Below are positions 53,129-61,064 of a stretch of DNA of 61,569 nucleotides, in pieces; the first letter of the stretch is position 1, and the number at the start of each line of letters is the position of its first letter. The stretch covers positions 1 through 61,569 of the forward strand of contig JABFRV010000018.1 of NCBI GenBank assembly GCA_013140975.1, read 5' to 3'. The notes under the pieces are model-generated. The model saw only the letters and a program-made list of their open reading frames with translations, ran no database searches and was not told the origin of the DNA. Both the position numbers and the translations under genes were made by a program. The DNA is from Saprospiraceae bacterium (lineage in GTDB: Bacteria > Bacteroidota > Bacteroidia > Chitinophagales > Saprospiraceae).

Positions 53129-54136
53129 TTAATACATTGGACATTTTTTATAAATACCTGAAGTATTCACTTTTGCAAATATGTATTGCACAGCAATTTC
53201 AGGACCGCCTCTTTTGTTTGTCGCTAAATTGAAAAAGGAATTATTGATATCGTAGGAAGCTGAGATTAACCAATTCTTATATTCAATTCCAAGGTTCGGA
53301 ATAATAGCATCATCTAAACGAATATTGCAACCTCCTAATAAATTAAGAACAGAACCAGGTGTGCGGTTAAGCCTAAAGCGTAATCTTGCTGAACCGACTG
53401 TTTCTTTATATTTTTCTTGCGTTTGATAATTGGCTCCAACAAGCAAGTCCAGGCTTTGCCCTAACCCTATTCCAATATGAAGACCTAATGAATATCTTGA
53501 AGGCAAGGAAACAGCCTGGGCAGATGACCCATAAAATGTTTGATTCGGTTTATTGAGATGAAAAGCAGCTCCGGATATAAGAAGTTCAGTACGATTCGTA
53601 TAATTAAATCTATAACTAACTCCGGCTCCAAGATCTACAAAAAAATCACCGGATGAAGCAAAGTTTTCATTCGAACTAATATTAGGATCATAGCGGTCTC
53701 CATTCCATTGCCTATCCCATCTTAAGGCCTCAGAACTAATTCTTCTTTGTGCAAATGCAGGACTAATTCCGAATGAAATTTTATTTCTACTACTAACTCT
53801 TAAAATGTAGGACGCATTTAATACAAGTTTGGCAAGACTAAGCTTTGAATCACCTGCGCGATCATAATCCAGGCCAACCCCAAAGCCCCAAAATGAACCC
53901 TTCTTATGAGGTCTGTTGGCATCATATAGAACGCTGAATGTATTATAGGGAACAGGAAGACTTAACCATTGATTTCTGTAATTAAAGGTAATTCTGTCGT
54001 TCCCATCAAAGTCTCCAATTAATGAAGGCGATAGATTATGATAGCCATAATAAAACTGGGAATAATGAAGATCCTGAGCGAATCCGGATCCGTAGCCTAC
54101 AATGAATAACAAATAAATAATCGTTCTTTTCGACAT
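53129..54136 (-). CDS. PorP/SprF-family type IX secretion outer-membrane protein, copy 2
   Basis: 335 residues from ATG 54136, which gives a proper signal peptide (MSKRTIIYLLFIVGYGSGFA, then QDLHYSQFYYGYHNLSPSLI). The frame runs open to 54346, but that extension has no signal and no family match. NYRNQW, DVDxG-like FFVDLGAGVSYRFNYTNR and the closing ISASYDINNSFFNLATNKRG, then KKCPMY parallel copy 1. First gene of cassette 2. Confidence 0.88.
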   Translation of the reverse strand: MSKRTIIYLLFIVGYGSGFAQDLHYSQFYYGYHNLSPSLIGDFDGNDRITFNYRNQWLSLPVPYNTFSVLYDANRPHKKGSFWGFGVGLDYDRAGDSKLSLAKLVLNASYILRVSSRNKISFGISPAFAQRRISSEALRWDRQWNGDRYDPNISSNENFASSGDFFVDLGAGVSYRFNYTNRTELLISGAAFHLNKPNQTFYGSSAQAVSLPSRYSLGLHIGIGLGQSLDLLVGANYQTQEKYKETVGSARLRFRLNRTPGSVLNLLGGCNIRLDDAIIPNLGIEYKNWLISASYDINNSFFNLATNKRGGPEIAVQYIFAKVNTSGIYKKCPMY

Positions 54137-54476
54137 TCTTCGAAAGATTAATGGGTATGGTAAAATAAAAATTAAATTAAATAACTGAATTGAATTCGGA
54201 ATGAACTGGGTTAAACGTTCAGGCTTTGTGACTATCCTTAGATCCAAAGGTACAAGTTTTTTATTTATTTCAAAATTTAAAGCATTAAGAAACATAATTT
54301 TTTTTAAAATAAATATTTTAAACATGTATATGTTATTGATTATCAAATATATACATATTTTGTTAATGTTTTATAAATATTTCATTTATTAAAATGATTT
54401 TACTCTCAATTCATATGCCTCAAATATATCCAACCAAAAGCCAAATGACTTACTTTCGTGTAAAATTTTATCATTT
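54137..54476. other. Divergent promoter region between cassette 2 and the NTF2-like gene
   Basis: 340 bases, very AT-rich, with no gene supported. An inverted repeat has arms ATGTATAT (54324-54331) and ATATACAT (54349-54356) around 17 bases. Minus-strand TATATTTG (54351-54344) overlaps it and could be the cassette 2 -7 box, with a leader near 200 bases. On the plus strand TACTTTCG (54451-54458) is a near match to a -7 box for the gene at 54477. All are tentative. Confidence 0.35.
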
Positions 54477-55025
54477 ATGAAATTAAATATTTTAGTTATT
54501 GGACTTCTATTATGTAGTTTTTCACTACAAGCACAGAAAAAAATGCCGAAATTACCGATGGATAACAAGGCAGGTTTTGAAAAATTTATGGCTGATGTTT
54601 ATAATGCTTACTACGAAGCATATGACAAAAAGAACTATAAAAACTTTGTCAAGTACTTTAGTGGTAGTGCAAGTGAAATTGGACCTGATGGCAATTTAAC
54701 TTATTCTTTAAAATCTTTAAAGGAGATGTGGCCTAAACAAGATCAAATGCTAGATAGTAAACCAAAATTTGATTACAAGTTAACTTCTTCAAGAATGGTT
54801 AATTCCGAAATTGCCTTGATTACCTGGGATGTAGATGCAGATATTATGGTTAAAGGAAATCAAGTAGGTGGTAGACAGACTAATGCCGCAATACTTAAGA
54901 AAAGCGGTAGCACTTGGGTTATTGAGTTTAGTGTTGCAGTTCCTTTCCACGAAATGCCTGCAGTTGAAGCTCCACCAGCTCCAGCAGCTCCACCAGAGGC
55001 TCCGGTTGAAGAAAAGAAAGAATAA
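54477..55025 (+). CDS. Secreted NTF2-like (SnoaL/DUF4440-type) protein
   Basis: 182 residues. Signal peptide MKLNILVIGLLLCSFSLQAQ. The body looks like an NTF2-like cone fold: FMADVYNAYYEAYDKKNYKN opens with helices, YFSGSASEIGPDG and LKSLKEMWPK follow, and strands include ALITWDVDADIMVKGNQVGG and GSTWVIEFSVAVPF. The C-terminus is a Pro/Ala/Glu tail (APPAPAAPPEAPVEEKKE). It has no neighbours in its transcript and ends in a strong terminator. The ligand is unknown. Confidence 0.68.
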   Translation: MKLNILVIGLLLCSFSLQAQKKMPKLPMDNKAGFEKFMADVYNAYYEAYDKKNYKNFVKYFSGSASEIGPDGNLTYSLKSLKEMWPKQDQMLDSKPKFDYKLTSSRMVNSEIALITWDVDADIMVKGNQVGGRQTNAAILKKSGSTWVIEFSVAVPFHEMPAVEAPPAPAAPPEAPVEEKKE

Positions 55026-55046
55026 TAAGACGTTTTAAGAAAAATG

Positions 55047-55080
55047 AACCCCGTTAAGGATTACCCTTTACGGGGTTTTT
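55047..55080 (+). terminator. Rho-independent terminator
   Basis: AACCCCGT (55047-55054) pairs with ACGGGGTT (55070-55077), with an inner AAGG/CCTT able to extend the stem, followed by TTTTT. Confidence 0.85.
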
Positions 55081-55098
55081 ATTTTCAACTCTAAAGAC

Positions 55099-55131
55099 TT
55101 TGGTTTGTTAGAATACGGATTACTAAATTTG
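55099..55131 (+). promoter_or_regulatory. Complete Bacteroidota promoter, TTTG-N21-TAAATTTG
   Basis: TTTG (55099-55102) and TAAATTTG (55124-55131), 21 bases apart, fit -33/-7. Initiation would be near 55138, before ATG 55151, driving the fdhD-mobA operon. Confidence 0.65.
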
Positions 55132-55150
55132 TTTCGCTAGAAATTAAAAC

Positions 55151-55531
55151 ATGAAGATTAGAATTACCGGACAATCCTTACGAATGCGACTTAATAAGCA
55201 AGATATTGAACAGTTACATAAAAACAAATCTTTATGTCAAAGCAGTTCATTTGGCAGTTTGACAACGATTCAATTTCAGTATGAATTGAAAATACATTCG
55301 AATCCGGATATTACAACTGATTTTTCAAACAATAAGCTTCAAGTCTCCATTCCGGATTCAATAGCAGCCAATTGGTTAAACACAGAACAAGTAGGTATCA
55401 GTGCAACAATTAAAAATTCTGATAATACAGAGCTGTATGTGCTTATCGAAAAAGATTTTCAATGCCTTGTCCCCAGGCCACAAGAAAACGAAGAGAATAA
55501 TTTTCCGAACCCGCTTGCCCTTAAATCTTAA
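55151..55531 (+). CDS. DUF7009-like protein next to fdhD
   Basis: 126 residues, cytoplasmic. MKIRITGQSLRMRLNKQDIE, then LQVSIPDSIAANWLNTEQVG and KDFQCLVPRPQENEENNFPN. The opening and the CLVPRPxEDE-like end are, from memory, those of a small uncharacterised family (DUF7009) found beside fdhD in Bacteroidota. It may help molybdoenzyme maturation. fdhD starts 3 bp later. Confidence 0.6.
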   Translation: MKIRITGQSLRMRLNKQDIEQLHKNKSLCQSSSFGSLTTIQFQYELKIHSNPDITTDFSNNKLQVSIPDSIAANWLNTEQVGISATIKNSDNTELYVLIEKDFQCLVPRPQENEENNFPNPLALKS

Positions 55532-55534
55532 TCC

Positions 55535-56380
55535 ATGTTTCAGGAAGGAATTTACGATCATAATATAATTTCTATTGATAAAAAATCCAGAGAAAACCTA
55601 CAAGATCATTTGGTAATAGAAGAGCCACTTGAAATCGTTTTAAAATATAAAACCGCATCAAGTTCTATAATTAAAACAGTATCAATTACCATGCGAACTC
55701 CGGGCGCTGATAAAGATCTTGCACTTGGTTTCTTATTTTCTGAATCACTAATTGATAAAGCAGAAGATGTATTGGATATAAACTTTAGAATAAATTGTCA
55801 AAACGACGAAGCAACTCAGCAAACGATAATACTGGAACTTCAGCCTTCACTACATACTCGAATAAACAATCTTGAAAGACACTTTTATACAAATTCTTCT
55901 TGCGGAGTCTGCGGAAAAACCACTATTGATCTGACCGCACAATCTGCTAAGTATATTTTAAAAAAACACGATTCAATCTTAGACCCGGAAGAAATTTATA
56001 AATTACCGCAAAAACTTAAAGCAGTACAAAAATTATTTGAAAGCACCGGTGGTATTCATGCATGTGGATTATTTAATTTTCAATACTCATTGATGCATCA
56101 TTGTGAAGATATCGGAAGACACAATGCAATGGATAAACTGATTGGTTACTCTTTGGAAAACAAACTCATACCAACTTTGGACCACATTCTAATTCTAAGT
56201 GGAAGAGCCAGCTTTGAGTTAATTCACAAAGCCATCTGCATTGGAATTCCTGTAGTTGCTTCCGTTGGCGCTCCAAGCAGTCTGGCAGTACAACTCGCAG
56301 ATAGTTTCGGTATGACTTTAATTGGATTTTTACGGGATCAAAGAATGAATGTTTATACGCATCCTAACAGGTTAAAATGA
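55535..56380 (+). CDS. fdhD: FdhD sulfurtransferase for formate dehydrogenase maturation
   Basis: 281 residues. FdhD moves sulfur from a cysteine desulfurase to the molybdenum cofactor of formate dehydrogenase. The catalytic loop SSCGVCGKTTIDL (about 123-135) has the two required Cys; STGGIHACGLF, HHCEDIGRHNAMDKLIGY, LSGRASFELIHKA and GAPSSLAVQLA are family signatures. It overlaps mobA by 4 bases (ATGA). Confidence 0.94.
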   Translation: MFQEGIYDHNIISIDKKSRENLQDHLVIEEPLEIVLKYKTASSSIIKTVSITMRTPGADKDLALGFLFSESLIDKAEDVLDINFRINCQNDEATQQTIILELQPSLHTRINNLERHFYTNSSCGVCGKTTIDLTAQSAKYILKKHDSILDPEEIYKLPQKLKAVQKLFESTGGIHACGLFNFQYSLMHHCEDIGRHNAMDKLIGYSLENKLIPTLDHILILSGRASFELIHKAICIGIPVVASVGAPSSLAVQLADSFGMTLIGFLRDQRMNVYTHPNRLK

Positions 56381-56934
56381 AAAATCTGAACGGTGTAATT
56401 TTATGCGGAGGAAAAAGTTCTCGCTTAGGATTCGACAAACTTTCACTTCGAAAAGAAGGTATTCCCATTCACTTATGGTGGAAGAATTTATTGACAAATT
56501 TATGTGATTCATTCTACTTCTTAACGAATCATGATTTACAAAAAAAATATGACCTTCAACCCTTCCTTTTAGATTCAATAATAAACTTAGGTCCATTGGG
56601 TGGAATTGAATCAATGATCAACGTTGACAGGTCAAAAGCGATTCTTGTAGTTGCAGTAGATTTAGTATATGTAAAGAATAAAGATTTAGAGTATCTAATT
56701 CAGAACCGAAATACCGAAAAAATGGCAACAGTTTTTATGGATTCTTCACATCAGCTATATCCTTTATGCGCAATCATAGAGCCCGGATTATTTGAGGTAA
56801 TTCTAAACAATTATAAGACAGAAACAAGATCTCTTAAAGCTATTCTACTTAATTCTGATATACAAGTTTTACAAAGAAATGTAGATCTAAGAGGCATAAA
56901 TACACCTGAAGACTATTCAGAATATATAAATTAA
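56377..56934 (+). CDS. mobA: Molybdenum cofactor guanylyltransferase
   Basis: 185 residues. Transfers GMP to molybdopterin to form the guanine dinucleotide cofactor. VILCGGKSSRLGFDKLSL (about 6-23) is the nucleotide-binding loop; LGPLGGIESMI follows. VVAVDLVYVKNKDLEYLI occupies the usual DxP metal site but lacks the Pro. The C-terminal LRGINTPEDYSEYIN is family-typical. Confidence 0.88.
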   Translation: MKNLNGVILCGGKSSRLGFDKLSLRKEGIPIHLWWKNLLTNLCDSFYFLTNHDLQKKYDLQPFLLDSIINLGPLGGIESMINVDRSKAILVVAVDLVYVKNKDLEYLIQNRNTEKMATVFMDSSHQLYPLCAIIEPGLFEVILNNYKTETRSLKAILLNSDIQVLQRNVDLRGINTPEDYSEYIN

Positions 56935-57052
56935 AGCATTATAAATTATTCAATTTAATAAGAAAATACTTTTTGAAATAATTTACAAATATCGCTTGCA
57001 AAATTAATTACTATTATGATGTGATATTAGTTCTTCATACATAAAAATATTT

Positions 57053-57487
57053 ATGAAATACACTACAGAAATTGAAATCGAAAAGCCTCTTGAAAAAGTT
57101 ATTTAACTTTTTGACAATCCTGAAAATATGAAAAAATGGATGGAAGGATTGGAAACATTTGAGCACATTAGTGGAACCCCGGGACAGCCTGGAGCTAAAT
57201 CAAAACTCAAGTTTAAGATTGGTAACAGAGAAATGGAAATGATCGAAACTGTTGTAAAGCGAAACCTTCCTACAGAATTCTCAGGTACTTATGAAGCAAA
57301 CGGATCTATAAATCATGTAAGCAATAGCTTCGCAAAATTATCTGAAAATTAAACACTTCATGTAACTGAAACAGAATTTATTTTTAAGGGATTTATGAAA
57401 GCTATATCGTATTTAATGGCAGGAATGTTTAAGAAACAATCTATGAAATACATGAGAGCCTTTAAAGATTTTGCTGAGAAATCGTAA
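57053..57487 (+). pseudogene. SRPBCC-family gene broken by two in-frame TAA codons
   Basis: The frame from ATG 57053 to TAA 57485 (144 codons before the final stop) reads as one SRPBCC/polyketide-cyclase-type lipid-binding protein: MKYTTEIEIEKPLEKVI, stop, LFDNPENMKKWMEGLETFEH, ETVVKRNLPTEFSGTYE, SEN, stop, TLHVTETEFIFKGFMKAISY, FKKQSMKYMRAFKDFAEKS. The stops are TAA at 57104-57106 and 57350-57352. There is no frameshift, and family-like sequence continues across both. Each stop is one base from a Lys (AAA) or Glu (GAA) codon. The gene is probably recently inactivated; recoding or sequence error is possible. Confidence 0.75.
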
Positions 57488-57593
57488 TTCGTTTAAGGTA
57501 TACGTTTTTTGCCAATCAAAATTGATACTATTTTAATTGCTTCAATTAGGTATCTAATCAATATATTACTCTTTAGGATTGTTATGTACACAA

Positions 57594-58088
57594 TTAAAAT
57601 TGATTTAAAAATGACCCTAATTTTTCAGGATCATTGAAGTGTATTATCTTATTAATATTGGGATATTTAAGTTTAAAATCATTTAAAATAGAAGGCCGAA
57701 CTACAAGAAGAAGTGTTTTATTAGAGTCCTGATTTAAATGTAAAAGCGGTTGTTCAATTGCTTCAAAAAACCCCTCGCCTTTCATTTCAAGTGGGCCAAA
57801 TTCATCTACAACTGTTAACGAATTCTTGATTAATGATTGAAGAATTATTGTATTTCCTTTTTTAAAAGCATCTTTAAGAAAGGTAAATTTTCCTATACAT
57901 ACTAACTCATTTTGGGAAAGTTCAGTTTCGAATTCACTCCATTCTTTTTTTTCAATATCATATAACTTTCTCTTTTGATCTCTGTCTGGAGTGAGAATTC
58001 CACCAATACTATTTTTTCCGGAAACAAATTGCAGAAGTCTTGTTGTTTTACCACTTCGTATTTCTCCGGTCAGGATCACAACATTCAT
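57594..58088 (-). CDS. THEP1-like nucleoside-triphosphatase
   Basis: 164 residues. P-loop VILTGEIRSGKTTRLLQF (3-20), then GGILTPDRDQ as in THEP1 proteins (GGF-type strand), Walker B-like LTVVDEFGPLEMKGEGF (about 90-106), LLLVVRPSIL. THEP1-type enzymes hydrolyse NTPs; a MobB-like role is less likely because the second half differs. It overlaps the upstream membrane protein gene by 4 bases, suggesting that the two proteins act together. Confidence 0.78.
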   Translation of the reverse strand: MNVVILTGEIRSGKTTRLLQFVSGKNSIGGILTPDRDQKRKLYDIEKKEWSEFETELSQNELVCIGKFTFLKDAFKKGNTIILQSLIKNSLTVVDEFGPLEMKGEGFFEAIEQPLLHLNQDSNKTLLLVVRPSILNDFKLKYPNINKIIHFNDPEKLGSFLNQF

Positions 58089-59086
58089 TCTTGTGAGAAA
58101 ATTATTACACCCAGAATATAATAAGGCAATAAAAATATTTTCTTATACCAGAATTCCGTTACCACCATTTGATTTGCATAAAACACAGAATTGCGGATAC
58201 GGGGAAATAGGTTTTTGATTTCTTCTAATTTCTGTGAGTATTTATGCTCTTTCTTTTTTAGAAAATTAAACAACAAGACCTTTAAAACCGGAAGGATTAC
58301 AAACAACCATACTGCGATCAATAGCACTGATCTTAATAACAAATACAATACACTCTTGTATTGGGTTACAGCTGCCATTATTATAATAAACAGAAACAAT
58401 ACAAGTAAAACTAAAAATTTCGTTTTTTTCCTTTTAGTATTGACGTTTTCTGAATCTAAAATTGGGATGCTAGAAATTGAAATCTTAGAAAATAATTTAT
58501 AATCGGCATGAATTAACTTAGAGTATAATTTATATACCAGAATTGATGCAATTACAGAACAAAGCAGATAAATAGATGCATAGTATAGGAGAATACTCTC
58601 CGTACTTGTCCTCCCTTCTATTCTGAAAAAATCTATGGAAAGCTTCTGGACAAACTCATTAATTAAATTTGCCAAGTTTTTACCATACAAAATATAAAGC
58701 ACGAAGATTTTTTGAAAAGCGGATTCCAAATACGTCAAAATGCAAACCAATAAAACAGAAATAAATCGAATCGAAAAAATCGAATAAATTGCGAATGCCA
58801 TCAAACATTGGAATGCTACAGCAATAGCAGCAGTAACAGAGGTATGCGGGCTAACAGAATACTTAATAATTAAAACAAGAATTAGAGCTTCTGTCATCTG
58901 CAATAATTTATTTTCGGAAAAATAAAATATAAGCGTAAGTATTGATACTGAAATTCCGGTAAGCACAATACCACTCAACGGCAAATGCAAAAGATGCAAT
59001 ACTCCACCTAAGCCAGATTCAGCCAAAGCCCATAACGCGGTAAGTCGGAGAACAATTTTTCCAGAGTCTAAATGCTGTAATTTCAA
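58085..59086 (-). CDS. Polytopic membrane protein coupled to the NTPase, unknown function
   Basis: 333 residues. At least eight hydrophobic helices, with a break of basic/acidic residues at about 205-215 (DSENVNTKRKKTK). Near the N-terminus, LAESGLGGVLHLLHLPLSGI is a Gly/His/Pro-containing loop between helices that recalls substrate-binding (S) components of ECF-type transporters, but this is weak. C-terminal helices precede LFPRIRNSVFYANQMVVTEF. Both ends overlap neighbouring genes by 4 bases (gldC upstream, NTPase downstream). Confidence 0.65.
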   Translation of the reverse strand: MKLQHLDSGKIVLRLTALWALAESGLGGVLHLLHLPLSGIVLTGISVSILTLIFYFSENKLLQMTEALILVLIIKYSVSPHTSVTAAIAVAFQCLMAFAIYSIFSIRFISVLLVCILTYLESAFQKIFVLYILYGKNLANLINEFVQKLSIDFFRIEGRTSTESILLYYASIYLLCSVIASILVYKLYSKLIHADYKLFSKISISSIPILDSENVNTKRKKTKFLVLLVLFLFIIIMAAVTQYKSVLYLLLRSVLLIAVWLFVILPVLKVLLFNFLKKKEHKYSQKLEEIKNLFPRIRNSVFYANQMVVTEFWYKKIFLLPYYILGVIIFSQE

Positions 59087-59430
59087 CTTGCGCTTTGAGG
59101 TGGTATAACTTCTACTTTCTCTCCAAAATATTGCGCAAAGTTCATCATGTCATTCGCTAAAGCATTGTTATTTGTCGCTCTGAGATAAGTCTCACTCAAT
59201 GCCCGTAAAGTATGATATACAAATCTATCCATTTCATGAACCTGCATATCCTTTGTCCAAAGATCCAATTTCAGCGTATCCTTCGTCTCTTCTTCAAAAA
59301 TTGAAACCAATATAGCTTTGGCATTCGCACTTGAGTTGTCTTTAGATTCTGTAGCAGTCCAATGAATTCTTTCTGGTATGTTGTCATCGCCAAGCTGCAC
59401 TTTAATATTCACTTCTGTAGATCTGGGCAT
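59083..59430 (-). CDS. gldC: Gliding motility protein GldC
   Basis: 115 residues, cytoplasmic, single small domain. STEVNIKVQLGDDNIPERIH, WTATESKDNS, LVSIFEEETKDTLKLDLWTK, MDRFVYHTLRALSETYLRAT and FAQYFGEKVEVI are characteristic. GldC is widespread in Bacteroidota, including non-gliders. It leads a three-gene operon with ATGA overlaps. Confidence 0.92.
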   Translation of the reverse strand: MPRSTEVNIKVQLGDDNIPERIHWTATESKDNSSANAKAILVSIFEEETKDTLKLDLWTKDMQVHEMDRFVYHTLRALSETYLRATNNNALANDMMNFAQYFGEKVEVIPPQSAS

Positions 59431-59449
59431 ATTATTCTAATATAAATGG

Positions 59450-59457
59450 CAAACGTA
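59450..59457 (-). promoter_or_regulatory. gldC -7 promoter box, TACGTTTG
   Basis: Minus-strand TACGTTTG fits TAnnTTTG, 19 bases before ATG 59430. No clear -33 element. Confidence 0.45.
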
Positions 59458-59586
59458 CATAAAACTTATTAAATACTGAAATGAAAAAGCGAATAAAGAA
59501 GCTTAGTTGCAAACAAGTAATTAAATACAAAAGGCATTTTAATAGCCTAGAGGAATCGATATTGATGAGATTTAATTTCCTGAAGA

Positions 59587-60099
59587 CTAGACTATGGCTT
59601 GATTTTCAAATTTACTCATTTCAATAATCCTCATATTTGAAATATTATGTTCATGAACATCAAACTTTATTAAAGTTCGTACTGTATGAAAACCATAAGT
59701 ACCTGCTGCGCCGGGATTCAAGTACATCACATTGAATTTTTTATCTTGCGCTATCTTTAATATATGAGAATGTCCGCACACTAAAATCTCAGGTTTGTGT
59801 TCAACTATCAGTTGCTTGACTTGAGGAGTATAAGATCCAAATTTTCCGGCAATATGTATCATCATAATTTTAAAGTCCTCGCATTGAAATAAATCGACTT
59901 CAGGAATCTGTCTTCGCAAAGTTGCGTCATCAATATTCCCCCATACTACCCTTACTCTGCATATTTTTTGTAACAATTGTAAAATATTACCTGGTCCAAT
60001 ATCACCTGCGTGCCAGATTTCATTACAATCTTCGAAATGATGTAGAATTTTTTGGTCGAGAAAACCATGTGTGTCAGAAAGAAGCCCGATTGTTGTCAT
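59587..60099 (-). CDS. YfcE/MJ0936-type metallophosphoesterase
   Basis: 170 residues. Metal-binding motifs in order: GLLSDTHGFLD, WHAGDIGPGNI, VRVVWGNIDDATLR, ILVCGHSHILK and YLNPGAAGTYGF. Likely a cytoplasmic phosphodiesterase with two metal ions. It overlaps the oxidoreductase gene by 4 bases. Confidence 0.9.
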   Translation of the reverse strand: MTTIGLLSDTHGFLDQKILHHFEDCNEIWHAGDIGPGNILQLLQKICRVRVVWGNIDDATLRRQIPEVDLFQCEDFKIMMIHIAGKFGSYTPQVKQLIVEHKPEILVCGHSHILKIAQDKKFNVMYLNPGAAGTYGFHTVRTLIKFDVHEHNISNMRIIEMSKFENQAIV

Positions 60100-61064
60100 T
60101 CATTTACTGCTATAACAATTTTACCAAATTGCTTTCCAGCTTCCATATATTGCAAGGCCTCATTTATTTCATGCAAAGCAAATATACGATCTACTACCGG
60201 CTGAATACTGTGAGAGCTTACAAGTTGGACCATTTCTTTAAAGTCTTGTTCAGATCCCATAGTTGAGCCAAGAATATTTAATTGCTTCCAAAAAACTTGT
60301 TGCACAACAATATCTGACCAAGTTCCCCGAGTAGCACCATATAAGGCAATTCTTGCGCCCGGATTGCAGATTTTGATAAGTTGTGAAAATCCCTGACCAC
60401 CAGCACCATCAATTACAACATCAACTCCTGAATGAGTTTTTAAAAACTCTTTATGCCAGGTTTCATTCGAATAATTAAATCCTGCTTTGGCACCTAGCTG
60501 AATTGCTTTTTCTATCTTAGAATCATCAGAAGAACTAACATAAACTTCTGCTCCGATAGCAACAGCAAATTGCAAAGCAAATAAAGCAACTCCACCTCCA
60601 ATTCCTGAAATAAATATTTTATCTGTCGATGTAACCTTTGCTCTACTAAATAATGCTCTATATGCTGTCAATCCGGCAAGTGGCAATGCGGCAGCTTGCT
60701 CCATCTTAAGATGCTTGGGTTTATCAATAATGTTTTGATGTGGAACAGATACAAATTCCGCCAGTCCTCCATTAGCAGGCAGACCCAAAATACTGTACAA
60801 TGGTCCTTGAAATAATTCTGACCCTCCCCAATTCAGTGATGGATTAATTAATACTTCAGCATTTTCATAAACACCACTTATATCAGAGCCTAAAATGATT
60901 GGGAATTTCAGTCCCGCATATTGACCTTTATAAATCCATAAATCTCTATGATTAAGTGCGCAATACTTAACATTTACCAGAGAACTATTTGGATTCACTT
61001 CTGGCAATTCTGTTTCGCGAATTTCAAGTCTGTTTTTTATTCCATCAAGAATTGCAGCTTTCAT
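60096..61064 (-). CDS. MDR-family NAD(P)-dependent oxidoreductase, zinc-less
   Basis: 322 residues, medium-chain dehydrogenase/quinone oxidoreductase fold. Substrate domain: KYCALNHRDLWIYKGQYAGL, then FPIILGSDISGVYENAEVLI, then NPSLNWGG. The four Cys of the structural zinc lobe are absent. Cofactor domain: LPLAGLTAYRALF, then FISGIGGGVALFALQFAVAI and QFGKIVIAV. It reduces or oxidises an unknown small substrate. Both ends overlap the next genes by 4 bases. Confidence 0.9.
   Translation of the reverse strand: MKAAILDGIKNRLEIRETELPEVNPNSSLVNVKYCALNHRDLWIYKGQYAGLKFPIILGSDISGVYENAEVLINPSLNWGGSELFQGPLYSILGLPANGGLAEFVSVPHQNIIDKPKHLKMEQAAALPLAGLTAYRALFSRAKVTSTDKIFISGIGGGVALFALQFAVAIGAEVYVSSSDDSKIEKAIQLGAKAGFNYSNETWHKEFLKTHSGVDVVIDGAGGQGFSQLIKICNPGARIALYGATRGTWSDIVVQQVFWKQLNILGSTMGSEQDFKEMVQLVSSHSIQPVVDRIFALHEINEALQYMEAGKQFGKIVIAVNE

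Noticed and set aside
54137-54346. N-terminal extension of the second PorP/SprF gene
   Set aside because: ATG 54136 yields a standard signal peptide matching copy 1; the extension is AT-rich, unlike the family, and contains promoter-like sequence.
57594-58088. MobB-type cofactor adaptor, given fdhD and mobA nearby
   Set aside because: The GGILTPD strand and VVDEFGPLE region fit THEP1-type NTPases better, and the gene belongs to the gldC operon on the other strand.
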